This document shows, piece by piece, positions 1-12,701 of a DNA stretch of 64,000 nucleotides. The DNA comes from Casuarina equisetifolia (Eukaryota; Streptophyta; Magnoliopsida; Fagales; Casuarinaceae): contig CM052354.1 in assembly GCA_028551475.1 (NCBI GenBank), forward strand, positions 16,701,258 through 16,765,257, read 5' to 3'. A model generated the notes under the pieces. It ran no database searches and was not told where the DNA came from. It saw nothing but the letters and a program-made list of their open reading frames with translations. Position 1 is the first letter of the stretch; each line of letters starts with the position of its first letter. Made by a program: the position numbers and the translations under genes.

Positions 1-3000
1 ATAAAAGTTAGCTACATGGTTAATACAATGTGGAAATTGATCAACTCTTCATATATTAACATGTGACCTTAAATGAAAAACATATTAAACATTCAGTCAC
101 AAACTAGAAAGAATAACACTTGTGAAGTATCTTGTAAGCTTTAAACATTTTTTTCTTCAATAAAGCCTTTTAAGGAGAAATAGACGTGGGTTTTTAAGGT
201 ACTATTAGAGCACGGCCTTCTTCCATGTATGCTAACCTAATCTTATAATTGGGTTGGTCCTTCATTGGCAAAATAAGGCCAAGCTCAAACTACAAAGGAG
301 TATTATACACTTAATCCGACACCAAAAAGAAGAACATCTATGAAGTGCCTTATAAGCCTTGAAAACCCATCTCTATAATAAAAAAAAATTAGGAAGAAAT
401 AGACTTAGGTTACTCTATTGGAATGGAGTTTAGATCTATATTATCAAAGTAAACCTACAACCTGACCCAATGACATGCATATGTCATCTTCCAAAAGTAG
501 ATAAGGTGCCCTACCCATATCAAATCTATGATATTAGAGCTAGGCCTTCTAACTTCCAATTCTAAAATAAAATACCATTTAAAATCTTATATAACACTTT
601 TCTTTATTATAATTATGTAAGACATTCAGCTTTACTTACTACTCTCATTTAAAATAAATTGTCATGGACAAGTTAACTCCATGGTCAATATAGTCATTTA
701 TGTAGAAATTGGTCAACTTTTCATATACTAACATGTGATCTTAAATGAATAACCTATTAAGCATTTAGTCTCACATTAGAAAGAAGAACATCTATAAAGT
801 ATCTTATAAGCATGAACATATTTTTCTCCAATTAGGCCTTTTAAAGAGAAGTGGACTAGTGTCTTTAATGTAGTATATGAGAAGGACTTTTTTTCATGTG
901 TGTTAACCCAATCCTATAGTTGGGCCAATCTTTTGTCCAAAAAATAAGACTAAGCTTGGATTGCAAGAGACTATTATATACTTAATCTCACACCAAAAAG
1001 AAGAATACCTATGAAATGTCTTCTAAGCCTTTAGCACATCTTTCTCCAATAAAACCTTTTAGACAAAGGTGAACTTAGGTTAATCTTTTGGAATAGAGCT
1101 CACATATATGTATCAAAGTAAACTTACAATACAACCTAATGGATGCATTTGTCATCTTCCAAAAATAGATAGGGTGCCCCACTTATACCAAATCTTTGAT
1201 ATCAAAGCTAGGTCTTCCAATTTCAACCCTCAATAAAATACCATTTGAAATCTTATATAACATTTTTCTTGATTATAATTTTGTAAATCATTTTGTTTTG
1301 CTTATTACCATCATTCAAAGGAAGCCATTGCAAACAAGTTAACTCCATGGCCAATCTAATCATTCATGCAAAAATTAGTCAACTTTTCATATCTTGGCAT
1401 GTGATCTTAAATGAACAACCTATTAAATATTCAATCCCACATTGGAAAGAAAAACACATGTAAAATTTCTTACAAGCTTTGAACATCTTTTTCTCTAATG
1501 AGGCTTTTTGAGGATAAGCAAACATGGATCCTTAAGGTAGCATTGGAGCAAGGCCTTCTTCCATGTGTATTAACCTAATTCTATAGTTGGGATAATCTTT
1601 CATTAACAAAATAAGATTGAGCTTAGAATTTGAGGGAATATTATACACTCAATCCTACACTAGAAAGAAGAACACCTATGAAGTACCTTATAAACTTTTA
1701 CCACCCCTTGCTTTAATAAAACATCTTAGGCAAAGGTGGACCTAGGTTAATATATTGGAATAAAGTTCAAATGTGGCATCAAGTAAACTTGCAACCCATT
1801 CCAATGACATGCATCTATCATCTTTCAAAGGTAGACATGGTGCCTTACCCACATCAAATCTTTGATATTAGAGCTAGGTCTTCCATAAAAAATTATTAAT
1901 AAAATAATAAAATAATAATAAAAAAGAGCTAGGTCTTCCTACTTTTGACTTAAATAAAATATTGTTTGAAATGTTATATAACACTTTTCTTGATTATAAT
2001 TTTGTAAAGCATTCAATTTTACTTATTACCCTCATTCAAAGGAAGCCATTGCAAACAAGTTAACTCCACAATCAATGTAATCATTCATGTAAATATTGGT
2101 TGATTCTTCATATATAGCATGTGATATTAAAGAAGCAACCTATTAAACACATAGTCTCATATTAAAAAGAAGAACACCTACGAAATACCTTATAAGCCTT
2201 GAACAACTTTTTTTCTAATGAGGCCTCTTTGGGAAATGTGGACTTAGGCCTTCAAGTGTATTGGAGCAGGACCTTCCTCCATGTGTGCTAAGTGACTCTT
2301 ATAATTGGGTCAATCTTTCATTAGCCAAATAAGATCAAGTTTGAACTATAGGAGAGTATTCAACACTTAATCCCATACTAAAAAGAAGAATACCTATGAA
2401 ATGCCTTATAATCCTTTAACACCCATTTCTCTAATTAGACCTTTTGGGAAGAGGTGGACTTGGGTTAGTCTTTTGGAATAAAATTCAAATCTATTGTATC
2501 AAAGTAAACTTACAACTTGACCCATGTCATGCATTTGTCATCTTCCAATGGTAAACAAGGTGCCCAACCTATGTCAAATATATGATATTTGAGGGTCTTA
2601 CCACTTCTTGTTCTCAAATAAAACATTGTTTGAAATCTTATTTTAACATTTTTTCTTGATTATAATTTTGTAAGGCATTTAGTTTTACTTACAACCCTCA
2701 CTTAAAAAAAGTCATTACTAACAAGTTAACTATATGGTCAATATATTCAGTAATGTGGAAATTGGTTGTGTCATTATATATCATCATGTGATTTTGAATG
2801 AACAACCTATTAAACACTTATTTCCACTTCAAAAAGAAAAACACCTATAAAATAACTTAAAGGCTTGAATGCTCTTTTCTCTAATGAAGCCTTTTGTAGA
2901 AAGTTAGACTTAATGCCTTCAAGATGGCATTGCAACAAGGCCTTCTTTTGTGTATGATAAACTAATCTCATTGTTAAGCTAATCCTTCCTCAACAAAATA

Positions 3001-3310
3001 AAACCAGGCTCAAGTTGTGGGAAAGTATTAAACACTCAATACCATACAAAAGAGAAGAATACATATTAAATGTCTTATAAGCCTTGAACACCCTTCTTTC
3101 CAATGAGGCATTCTAAGGAGAATTTAGGTTAGTCTTTTGGAATGGAGTTCAAATATGTGGTATCAAAGTAAACTTACTACTTAACCTAGTGGCATGCATT
3201 TTTCATCCTCCAAAGGTAAGTTAGGCTTTTCACCCATGTCAAATTTGTGAGATCGAAGTTGGGACTTCCCACACTTGATCCTTAATATTATCCATACTTA
3301 GATGTTATAC
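1..3310. repeat. Degenerate tandem array, about 660-720 bp period
   Basis: A landmark resembling 'caagttaactccatggtcaat' recurs near 5, 667, 1330, 2055 and 2720. Each time it is followed by the same order of blocks: 'aacctattaa', 'aaagaagaacacctatgaa', 'ccttataagcc' and 'aatgaggccttttg'. That gives about five diverged head-to-tail units. Within each unit the 'agaagaacacctatgaa...aggccttttg' block occurs twice, so there is an internal half-unit repeat. A further lone half-unit lies near 4770-4890. No open frame runs through the array. It could be satellite-like DNA or a tandemly amplified piece of an old LTR or transposon; I cannot tell which. Confidence 0.75.
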
Positions 3311-5700
3311 ATTCCTAAGCATAGAGGGAAAATGTTGGAATTTGTCCTAGATAGGAAATTATAGTACTATCCTATATACTTATATATTTCTCCCTTTTAC
3401 TTGAGGAGCTTTTTAGGGGTATTATCAAGCTACTCAATACATCTCTTCTACAAATTTGATAAGTTAACATATGGTTTTCACAAGGCTTCTTGCTAATAAG
3501 TTTGGTCAGTGAGCCAAAACTATTAAGGACTTTACTACCATGGCCACCATTTCTAATACCCTTCATATTGCTTTAGGGAAGAAAAGCTCTATTTGTACTC
3601 AAATAAGGAAGTTACAAAGTAGCTTTATCGGTATGCTTAAATCTATTACATCATTTCAGTGAGCTAGAATTTTTAGTCAATACATGGCCTTGTAGAAAGA
3701 TTTATACTCATTTGGAAGAGATTTAAATAATTGTAATGTCTTGGTTGAGTCTAAAAGTGATTTCTTAATCGAGCTTAGTTAGTTAAGCAGTGACTTGAAT
3801 TCATTCAACAATTAAGGAAAAGGTTTGCTTTCTTTAGTGAAATTGTGTAGCTAAAAGAGCACTTCAAACTCACAAGCTTCAATTTGTTATGCGAACTAGT
3901 TGGAGACTTCATTCCATATGTTAGTGGCACTTGTCAACTTGAAGATATGGCCTAGGATTTCCTTAAAGTGGGTACTTATAATTTAGGATTTTACAAGCTC
4001 ATTACTTCATAACTAGGCATCCTAGTAGGGGTCGTCCTATTCTTTGCCATCTACAAAGATGAGCTATGCAAGTGGGTTGGTTTCTCCAATTAAAAAGCCA
4101 ACTAATTTCTCATTGGACCAATAATTTCATCTATGTCAACCATGGCAAACAATTGGTCTTAGTGAGCTTAATAGTTATTATAATATAAGAACTTATTCCA
4201 AAACCTTAAGACAACAAGTGGGAAAACCTTATCACTTACAAGTTCAAAGGCTTATCTTCACACTTCTAATGTGGAACAATATCCACTCTAACATTACCCC
4301 TCATCTGCATGTTGATCCAAGCATTGAATGTAAACAAGAGCTCAACTTTTAAGGCTTAGAAGATTACAAAATAGAGGCCCATTCTCAACTTTGATACCAT
4401 AATGAGTAGTCTTATAATTGTCCCCAAAAAGTGCCTCAAAAGGAAGGGGGATCCATGGCCCACTTCCTGATGTGATTCCTCTATATCTCAATTATTGTCC
4501 GTGCTAGTAATGTTTCTCCCATGACATGGAAGGAGGATTTTAAGGATGTTTGAATCTAATCCCACTTAAGAAGTGAAGATACGTGAGACTGGCTTTATAT
4601 TAGATATGGTATACCTTCTATTACCCATGGGTTTTAAGATGGGCCTCATTACTTTAAAATGATATCAAAGTCAATCTTTCCTCCATGTGTTCTATCCCAA
4701 AATCCCACAAATGGGCTAGTCATCCACCTACAAAAGACCAAGTTTGGACAACAAAAGAATATTGAACAACAAAAGTCTCACATTGAAAAAGAAGGTCCTT
4801 GTAATGTGTTTTACAAACTTGGATAACCCTTCTCCTCTATGAGACCTTTTGAGGAAAAGTGGACCTAGGCCTTCAAGAATAGTAATGAAATTTGTGAAAC
4901 GAGATTTGTAAGGAAAAGGTACATAGATTTCTTAGCCATATTTGCAATAAGACAAAAGTAAATGTAAAGTTGAGTTTATCTCAAAGCTAAGTGAAAGTGA
5001 GAAAGGGAGTGAGGATGGGTACATGTGCAAGGTAGAAATTGATAGGAAAGCAAAATAAAAAAAGGTTAAGAGCACATAATTACCTTTGATATAATAAAGA
5101 AGTAATGAGAAAAGTAGGTTGAAAGATCATGTAAGTTTGCATTCATTAACAAAATTACATTTGATCCAATGCCAATATTTAAACAAAGTTCTTAAAATTT
5201 TAAAAAATAACAATATCTTTTTATAAAGTTCTATTGATGAGCCCTTTAAGAAAAAACTATTTTCCTTACATTGTTTTACTTCTAGAACTAGTCCTAATTA
5301 ATGCTCTTAACTTCCATAATTTTTTCTAATAGCTTTTAGATAGAGAGGTTATAAAGAGATCACTAGTTGTAAGTATGAGAGTAAGCACACTCTGTATGTG
5401 TGGTTTATGATTATTTCATATTGCCTTAATCTAATGCTTGCCAACTTGCAACAAGGTGTTTCATAAATGTCTAGTGTAATGACTAACATTTCAACTGATC
5501 TATCATTTTCAACATGATATCCACTAAAAGTTAAAGTTCCACCTTTAAAGAGGAAAGAAATAACAATAAAGTTATAAAGTTAGTTGAGCACAATGAATTG
5601 CTTGTTGAGAGCCATAATGCCATGGATAGCATTTTGATCTTAACAAGCTATAAAGCTAGCTAATAATAGTATACAATCATCCATTTTTTGCTCTTTATAG
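3311..5700. other. AT-rich intergenic DNA without a recognisable gene
   Basis: No frame longer than about 65 codons and no recognisable protein similarity on either strand. It contains one extra half-unit of the array to its left (about 4770-4890). Near 3330 the words 'gagggaaaatgttggaatt' resemble the end-and-LTR junction of plant copia elements, but I found no partner repeat. Confidence 0.5.
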
Positions 5701-5759
5701 CAAAAGTTGGAAGAATATGATAACAAGGGGCATATTTCCATCTTAATGGAATGTTGTAC

Positions 5760-5990
5760 ATATAAATTGGAGAGTAAACTATATTGGGTGTAGTAGCAAT
5801 TATGTACAAAATACCATTATAATTTCAAGTTCTACTTTTATGATATTAGGTTCAACTATAGTAGATCTTTTGGCAACAACAAAGAAAATGAGTTTAGTAC
5901 CATATTGCATCACAACCTTCACAAACTCACATTAACATTTAAATCATATTACATGCTCTATCAAGATGCAAACTTCTTAAGTCCGCAAGT
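5760..5990. repeat. Dispersed old copy of a segment in the PNGase A duplication units
   Basis: The stretch around 'ccttcacaaactcacattaaca' and its flanks is alignable by eye with 14770-15010 and 30560-30810, in the same order and strand, with much divergence and small indels. It is therefore a third, older copy of a segment lying inside both 7.2-kb units. It may be a dispersed transposon fragment or a relic of an earlier tandem unit. Confidence 0.6.
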
Positions 5991-6299
5991 GAAATTAAAA
6001 GTTTAAAAGAATAGCTTATAAAGAAATGAGTTCTTTTACTTATTGTCTTAGGATAATTAATCTTTTCCCTTTTATACTACCTTTAGTCTAAGAAGCTCTC
6101 TCCATGACAAATTGAACTATAATCTAGGAAGCTTGTGTTAACCTAATTGTGATAAGCTTACTAATGTAGGCTTATATCAACATGCATTCTATAATTCACT
6201 TAATTGAATTTATATCAATGAATTCTAGGTTGGTCTAATTAAGTAAGAGACATTTTATGAGCTGACAATGGGCTTTGTTAAGTTAAGCTGGAAAGTTAT

Positions 6300-8280
6300 G
6301 AGGTTTAAGGGTAAAATTGTTATTTTCCATAAAGTAATTAACCAAATCATATCTTTTTCGTGAAAAAGTATTTTATTCTATATATATATAACTCACACAT
6401 GTGAGTTTTTAGGTGATGATAATAGAGAAAATATAGGAAAGAGAGTCCTTTTCACCGTTTACAAAGCCATAACCACAAACCGTATCAAACTATTCTTTTC
6501 AAAATCTAAATTGGTCTTCTCATCGACCAAACGGCTAGGAAGAGAATAAAGGGGAAGAGAAAGTATAGTATCAATAATATGGATCTGAAATTAGGTATGA
6601 AAGCTCATCTCTTTGGTTTATTTGAAACTGATTTTACTGTTCTTAATTGGTTATTTGATTTTAAGCCTTTCGGACTTATTATAGCTCGATTTTTCTAACA
6701 GCTTGCTCGAGAATACCGAGATTTTTCTGACAGCAAGAACCTAGGTAAAGTTAGTAAGTTCGAGATTAGGGGTGGGTTTAATCATTGAGGAGACAACCAC
6801 CAAAGAAAAAAATGGGTCTGCCATTGTCGACCGAAATAGAGTAGACGAGTTGTATTTTTTCATCATGTTTCTAAAGAGAGTTGATAGGTGTGGATTGGAC
6901 TGAAAGGTCAAAGAACTAGTTGACAAATTACCAAAATAATACAAAGTCTAAAAAAAATGATATAACGAAAAGATAGCTAACGTATGTAATTCACTCTCAT
7001 GCATCAAAAAATTGAATAAAAAATAATTATAGCTTATGGTGCTCATGCACTACGGTTTACCAACAAGTTAATGGTTTGTGGCAGGTGACAAATGGAAGTG
7101 AAATTATGCCACCCACCCTAGATATTGCACAAAGAAAGTGGAAGACCAAAGTATGCAAGGTGCCCTACATATTGAGAATCTCAATTAAGGATGAACTTTT
7201 AGAAAGTATCATGCTGACAAAGACACCGATAAAGTCTAGAATATATTGAAAACTTTTCTTTCAAAAGAAAAAATGAAACAATGTTACAAATATTTAAAAA
7301 TGAATTAGGAGTCATTTGATAAGGCTCGACGAATCTTAATTAGTATTTTACTAAAGTCAAGATGTTATGTGATGAGATAGGTTGTATTGATCCAAGGTCT
7401 GAAACTAGTGAAGCCCAAGTAAGACAATTAATTCTTAATAGGATATGGCTAGAGTTTTAATACAAAATTTACTACATTAGAAGGGTGGCAATTATAGCCA
7501 ACTTTAGCTGAATTAGAAAATTTCCTTGCTAACCAAGGAACGTTGGAACATCAATTGTCTAGCATTTAAATTAAAGTACCAAAAAGATGCTCTTTACTCA
7601 AAGAGACAATAAGGAGGAAGGCTACCAAATCGAAGTACAAGTAGAGCTTGATGAAGAGAAGGGAATTCATCTTTAGAGGAAGCATCATAAGGAAGAACTG
7701 AAACTCAATAACAACTGAAGTAACAATGTGATAGAGAATTCTATGTTTGTGGCAAAGTGGCTTATATTGTACGAAACTGCTCACACACAAAACTACCTAA
7801 GGAATTTTTTCCACTTCTAGTCCTTAACAAGGAAATAGTTCAAAAATTAGTTCAAGCCATCCGGGCAGCGATTCTTTGAAATCGATAGGTTGTCGAAAAA
7901 AATTTGCTAGTGAAGAACAATGGGATGTGAAAGAAGCAACAATGTTTTGAGTAGTAGAAAAAAGTGAGACAATTGGGATGATAACAAATAAATCCACACT
8001 AACTAGCCTATCAAATGCTGCTGGTTATAGTTGAAACTGGATTGTTGATTATAGATATTTGTTAGTATTAAGAGTTATTGGACCCAGCTCTCCAACAAGA
8101 GTTTTCCTTTCAGCTCAGTGGTTAGGTCCATAACAATTGGTATCAGAATTACATGAGAGAATATAAAGAAAAAGAGCCCCAGCAATCCCAGTAGTCCCAG
8201 CAGCTAGCATCCGCCGAGGACATTAGATAAAGTTTCCGTGTGATAAAGGAGATACAATTGTTATGACCGTCAATATCATG
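6300..8280 (+). mobile_element. Ty1/copia-like LTR retrotransposon fossil, gag part
   Basis: Plus-strand translation of about 7260-7560 gives scattered words typical of the plant copia Gag (UBN2-type) domain. About 7735-7785 gives a CCHC zinc-knuckle-like word (Y-V-C-G-K-V near its start, R-N-C near its end). A tRNA-Met primer-site-like word 'attggtatcagaa' follows a short 'ccataaca' end at about 8123-8143, suggesting a second LTR-element edge. No reverse transcriptase or integrase is visible, so only a fragment remains. It is broken, with many breaks, and old. The outer limits are approximate. Confidence 0.55.
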
Positions 8281-9559
8281 TGCTAGATATGAAAATCAGT
8301 TCATGAAGATCCGTTCATTGCTAAATTAACGTATGTTGGCCAAGCCATATATGGGAATCATGTCCCAATTCAAGAAGAGTAAAACTCAATGATGTATATC
8401 ATGTGCTATGTATGAAAAAGAATCTATTGTTTGCATCTCAATTAACTGCAGAAACTATGTTGTGTTTAGTCTAGACAATGTCAAGATGTGCATATGAATT
8501 CAAACACTAGAAACACCAATAATGAAGGGACAAAAGTTGGACCCTATATATGTATATATAAATATATATAGATAAATTATTTGTTGAATAAGCATATGTA
8601 GATAAGACTCAGAGGAATAAGACAGCAAACATATGGCATGTGTGCTTGGGTTATGTTAGTGTAAAAAAGAGAACTTAAATTAGATGTAAAAATTAGTTAT
8701 CTAATTAGCATATGTTGTGGCATATACTTTGATTGTCATAATAAATGGAATTCTTGCTGGGTGCTACAGCAGTAAGAGGATATAGAGGAAACTCAGAGTG
8801 CTATTACAAAACCTCTACTGCTGCAGTTTATTTGTGTGTTAATAACGATGCCATTTTCCATTGAAAGTTTGAGCCTCTAATGACGATGCAGTAGTTCACT
8901 TAAAGAAAATAAAAGGTGCGACGCCGTTTTTGCAAAATTGATTGACTAAAAGACATTTTTCTTTTGAGACAAAACACATCTCTCGCTTGAACCTCTATGC
9001 CTCGGCATTTCCGAAATGCTTTGAAAAAAACTAGACCTCTTTGCCAGCTAATTCAAACTTTTAGACCGTTGAAGCAGCGATAAAACGATAAAATGGAGGA
9101 CACAACCTATAAAGAAAGTTGTACTGCTCAGATTTATAAGACACATTCAAGCAAGAATACAAATAGCTAAGAATCTAAAATTCTCAGTTAAAATTTCATG
9201 AGAGAACCAAACATATAGAAGTCTAGTATCATTTCATTTGAAAGAAGTTACGAGAAATTGAACTAAAATCAATCAAAACAAATGAAAAAATTGTTGACTG
9301 ATACGACCTTGGGTTTGTTAATGGTTGACGGGATGATTAACAGGGTAATCGTCCCAGAACAGCTCATTATAACGCTTCTTGTTAGCCCTGATGAAAGCTC
9401 AAAAATCACATGGAAAACACAGGGAAATTCTCCTTGATAAACCGGCCGCGTTCGAAGGAAAATCGCACCTCCTAAGTCAAGAACAATTCTCGGAAATTCT
9501 CCTTAACTTCTCATTACCTTTCCTTCCCATATACATACTTCGGCCCTGTTACAAAATAG
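8281..9559. other. Intergenic DNA, nothing recognised
   Basis: AT-rich with a short TA-rich run near 8548-8575. Both strands give only short frames with no family resemblance. The open frame at 9379-9615 (plus) overlaps the candidate exon described next in a different frame and is not supported. Confidence 0.5.
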
Positions 9560-9793
9560 GCTACAGACAGAGGACCAAGGACTCCTATAGACTCTTCTAC
9601 AAGCATTGCAGATAGCCTTCTCCCTTTACAGCCCGGTACTCATAAAGAGAAAAAAAATGCATTATCTAAATTAGCTAAACATATAGATGACCCTGCTTCC
9701 ATAGGTGAACGTTACTCCAAAACACATGTACGTTCCGTTGATGTTTCTTACCGAGGCATGGTCGTAACATTGACAGACTTACTGAAGGAATGA
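9560..9793 (+). CDS. Candidate terminal exon of an unidentified gene
   Basis: A plus-strand stretch of 77 codons plus stop follows an acceptor-like 'caaaatag' at 9553-9559. The translation has protein-like composition: a Ser/Pro-rich start, a basic middle and a charged end closing with V-T-L-T-D-L-L-K-E and TGA. About 150-250 bp downstream the DNA has T-rich, TTGTAT-like words common in plant 3' ends. I do not recognise the family and found no upstream exon in this window with a matching donor, so it may be the tail of a decayed gene or a captured fragment. Chance cannot be excluded. Confidence 0.3.
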   Translation, partial: ATDRGPRTPIDSSTSIADSLLPLQPGTHKEKKNALSKLAKHIDDPASIGERYSKTHVRSVDVSYRGMVVTLTDLLKE

Positions 9794-10489
9794 ACTCTCC
9801 CACATTTGGAAAGCACAGAAAAAACCTGGAGCTGGTAAATAAAGGATCAATAGATGGAGTTACTGTTGAAGGGGAGAATCAAAAGAGCGCAACATCACGG
9901 CACAGCCCACTTCATTTGTATGTTATGGCCCAAATCCGTGTGTAGATTGTGAAAGAATCAAATCTGCTACCTTATTTTGTATCAAATGTCAGTATGTTTT
10001 GTATTTGCAAAGGTTTCTATTGAAACATCAGCATCTGTTTGTATTACTCTTAATGTGTAACTATATTTTCTTGGACCTGGTATATGTATTCTCTGGCGGA
10101 TTACGTTCTCTTTGAGACTAGAAATTGTTACAATGTATTCCTCCAATGAGTCCTTAATTAAAATTCAGACTTATAGGTCTGGACCCAATATTTTATGTTA
10201 ACCACTCGTAATTAAAGCATCAGCATAATGTAGAACTCATCCTTCACACTTACATACGCATACTCAACTTATTAAAATTCAAAACAGATCACACATGCTT
10301 TACGTCACATTAATGAAGCCAGTGTTCATCTTTCTCTTGAAGATAAAAGCAGAATCACAGGCAATTCAAATAATTTAGGTTCTATTTACTATACCACCCA
10401 TGAAAGAAGATTATGAATACTTATTATTTCGGCTGCCAATTATCAGGAGTACTCTGCAATACCCTTGAAAGAATCCTTCAATGAAGGAT
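9794..10489. other. 3' flank of PNGase A copy 1
   Basis: From about 10210 to 10489 the sequence aligns by eye with the 3' flanks of copies 2 and 3 (17055-17341 and about 32930-33231), for example around 'catgaaagaagat' and 'actctgcaatacc'. Copy 1 is therefore part of the same tandem family including flanking DNA, but older. Left of about 10200 I see nothing recognisable. Confidence 0.6.
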
Positions 10490-12355
10490 CTATACTCCTC
10501 TGCTCTTTTCAACCAAACTGGATGCTAGAAAAGCGCTCCAAGAAGGAGAACGCCACCATCTGCTTAGCCCAAAATCAAAATTAGACTTTGTTCTTCCAGG
10601 ACATCTGTCCGCCAACTTATCATAAAGAATAGCGTCGTTCGAGCTGCTTATATTTCTGAAGTAACAGAAATTGCAGCTATCATATTTGTACACTTGTTGT
10701 GTATTGCTCAATCCACTAATCAGGTCGTCCTTTACGGCAATATTGCTCTGAGCATTCTGTGCATTTATGAGAGAGCTCTTTGATAATTCAAAACCAGTAC
10801 CCTCGGACTTCTTCTCATTAAATCCCAACATTACATTGGCAATATACAGAAAATTGTCATTTCCTTGATCCAAGTAATCGGAGTATAAATAAAGGGTGTA
10901 TTTTTTGTTTGCGTTCATCGAGTAAACAGAAGAGAAAAGGATCTTCGCTTGAACACTGTCATTGAAATGGATGGTCTGATTCACGATCTGAAAATTCCCA
11001 TTCTTCCCTAGTACCATTGTGTTATTGTAACCGAAGTTTTGAATCCAATGGGTTGTGATGTTGCCATAGGAGGATTTCAGCCATCCAGTTGACGATATGG
11101 ACCTCCTTACATTAGTCAAAAATGTTCCATTTAAACCCTGAAAATCATATGCCCCCGAAACAACAAGAGGTGAGCTGATATGCATCAAGAGTTTCCCTTC
11201 AATTTTTGTGCTCTTCCTGTCTAACCAAAGATGCAAATTTGCATCTATAAACCACCCATTCAAGGCATTTGTCACACTAAATGCAAATGTATGGGCCTTT
11301 CCATCTGATATCCTTCCTAGAAACGGTGTAATTTCAATGTTATAAGAAGGTAGGTCGAACGATCCAATGCCCGTGACGGGTGTCCATAAGAGGGGAATGA
11401 CCCCTCCAGTATAGATCACAGTAAAAGGCCAAATTGCACCAACAACTTCACCGTCAAGACTGACCACAACCTCCCTGAAAGGTCCATTTCCGGGTGTACC
11501 AGTAAGGTTATTTGCCTCAATGTAATCATTCGGAAGATTCGAGTACCAAAACTCGTCATTTTCATGAAACGAAACATAGACCTCCAACACAGACCTGTAA
11601 GAATTTTGAGGAATCTTGAATTCCTTCAACGCAACGTCAGTGAAATTCTCGATTTCAAACCACAACCCATCATTCAATGGCAGGTTTCGCGAGAGGGGTA
11701 AGATCAAATCAGCCGGGGAATCATGCTTCAACAATGAATTATCCGACTTTACCTCCGGATAAAAATGAATGGTTATATTCACGTGATACACCCCCGTATA
11801 AGTACTGTCAATAAGATTACCAAGATAAACAGCAAGAGTTTGGTTCTTCATTAGCAATGAATAATACCTTGTGATGTCCTTCTCAACTCTCCAAAAAATT
11901 CCGGTTGCTGTCGGTTCAGCTGTACAGCTACGAAGTAGCTCGACCCCACCAAGCCAGACGCCAAATATGCGGTCAAACTGCGTGCCTTTACAAGTCGCAG
12001 TCCACTCAAACACAATCTTGGAAAATTGTTTAGAGCGGCAGTTCGAGGGAGGTGTGTAGTTCGCCACAACTGGGGGCTTGCCGTATGTGTAGCCAAAGTC
12101 GTGTTGAAGAACGAGGTAAGAACAAGGCTTGACCTTGGGCAGCTCGATGGGCTTGGTTACTTCGAAGTAGACATTCGGTGGAGTGTCATTCAGGGGTGTG
12201 CCCCGGGAGAGAAGCCCTGGTCTGAAGAGCTTGTTCCTGTGAAGGTTAGCTTTGGAGAAAGGAGGGTGGCAGAGGAGGAGGAGAAATAGGAAGAGAAGTT
12301 GTGAATAACGCAAGGAAGCCATGACTGGTGGCTGGGTTGGAATGACGGGCTTCAT
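10490..12355 (-). CDS. PNGase A family protein, copy 1
   Basis: A single-exon gene of 621 aa. The family (peptide-N4-(N-acetyl-beta-glucosaminyl)asparagine amidase A, Pfam PF12222) releases N-glycans, including plant core-fucosylated ones, from glycopeptides in the secretory or extracellular space. The frame runs upstream to a Met at 12469. I prefer the Met at 12355 because it aligns with copy 3's start; the Met at 12322 (M-A-S-L-R-Y-S-Q) begins a clear signal peptide with a long Leu/Phe core ending near F-S-K-A. Mature landmarks include H-D-F-G-Y-T-Y-G-K-P-P, G-V-W-L-G-G-V-E, G-N-G-P-F-R-E-V and Y-T-G-G-V. Many N-X-S/T sites fit a secreted glycoprotein. Length is normal for the family, and it is the most diverged of the three copies. 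Family call certain; activity inferred. Confidence 0.92.
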   Translation of the reverse strand: MKPVIPTQPPVMASLRYSQLLFLFLLLLCHPPFSKANLHRNKLFRPGLLSRGTPLNDTPPNVYFEVTKPIELPKVKPCSYLVLQHDFGYTYGKPPVVANYTPPSNCRSKQFSKIVFEWTATCKGTQFDRIFGVWLGGVELLRSCTAEPTATGIFWRVEKDITRYYSLLMKNQTLAVYLGNLIDSTYTGVYHVNITIHFYPEVKSDNSLLKHDSPADLILPLSRNLPLNDGLWFEIENFTDVALKEFKIPQNSYRSVLEVYVSFHENDEFWYSNLPNDYIEANNLTGTPGNGPFREVVVSLDGEVVGAIWPFTVIYTGGVIPLLWTPVTGIGSFDLPSYNIEITPFLGRISDGKAHTFAFSVTNALNGWFIDANLHLWLDRKSTKIEGKLLMHISSPLVVSGAYDFQGLNGTFLTNVRRSISSTGWLKSSYGNITTHWIQNFGYNNTMVLGKNGNFQIVNQTIHFNDSVQAKILFSSVYSMNANKKYTLYLYSDYLDQGNDNFLYIANVMLGFNEKKSEGTGFELSKSSLINAQNAQSNIAVKDDLISGLSNTQQVYKYDSCNFCYFRNISSSNDAILYDKLADRCPGRTKSNFDFGLSRWWRSPSWSAFLASSLVEKSRGV

Positions 12356-12684
12356 CTGCATTTGATGGAGAGACCTGATTTTAGTGGTGGAGTGAAACAC
12401 AATGCTGTCTGGGAAAGAAGCAGAGTAGAATTCAGAGCCGGGAAAATCAAAGTGAAAAATGTGCCTCAAAAAGGGAAAGTTCTCTTGTAAAAAGGTAACT
12501 CACATGTCAGGGGTCAGGGGAAATATGGGAGAAAAATGGGAAAGATCTTGAATACCATTCGTAAAGAGTTATGTAAACAGCCATGTTCTGCGCTAAACGA
12601 AGCAGGATAATTGTCACAGACCTAAAAAGTGTCGACAGGACTAAGTCAGCCTCGCGGGGAGGAGTCTCTGACTCTGTTTTCCCG
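12356..12684 (-). promoter_or_regulatory. 5' flank and presumed promoter of PNGase A copy 1
   Basis: DNA between the copy 1 start and the left edge of duplication unit A. The open frame extends through about 12469, which I read as 5' leader. I could not place a convincing TATA box. This promoter stretch is not duplicated with copies 2 and 3, whose flanks have a different sequence, so copy 1 may be regulated differently. Confidence 0.4.
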
Positions 12685-12701
12685 TTGAGCAGCTCTCTGT
12701 T

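Noticed and set aside
12356-12469. Longer start of PNGase A copy 1
   Set aside because: Copy 3's corresponding upstream DNA is in a different frame, and the extension precedes a complete signal peptide; treated as leader.
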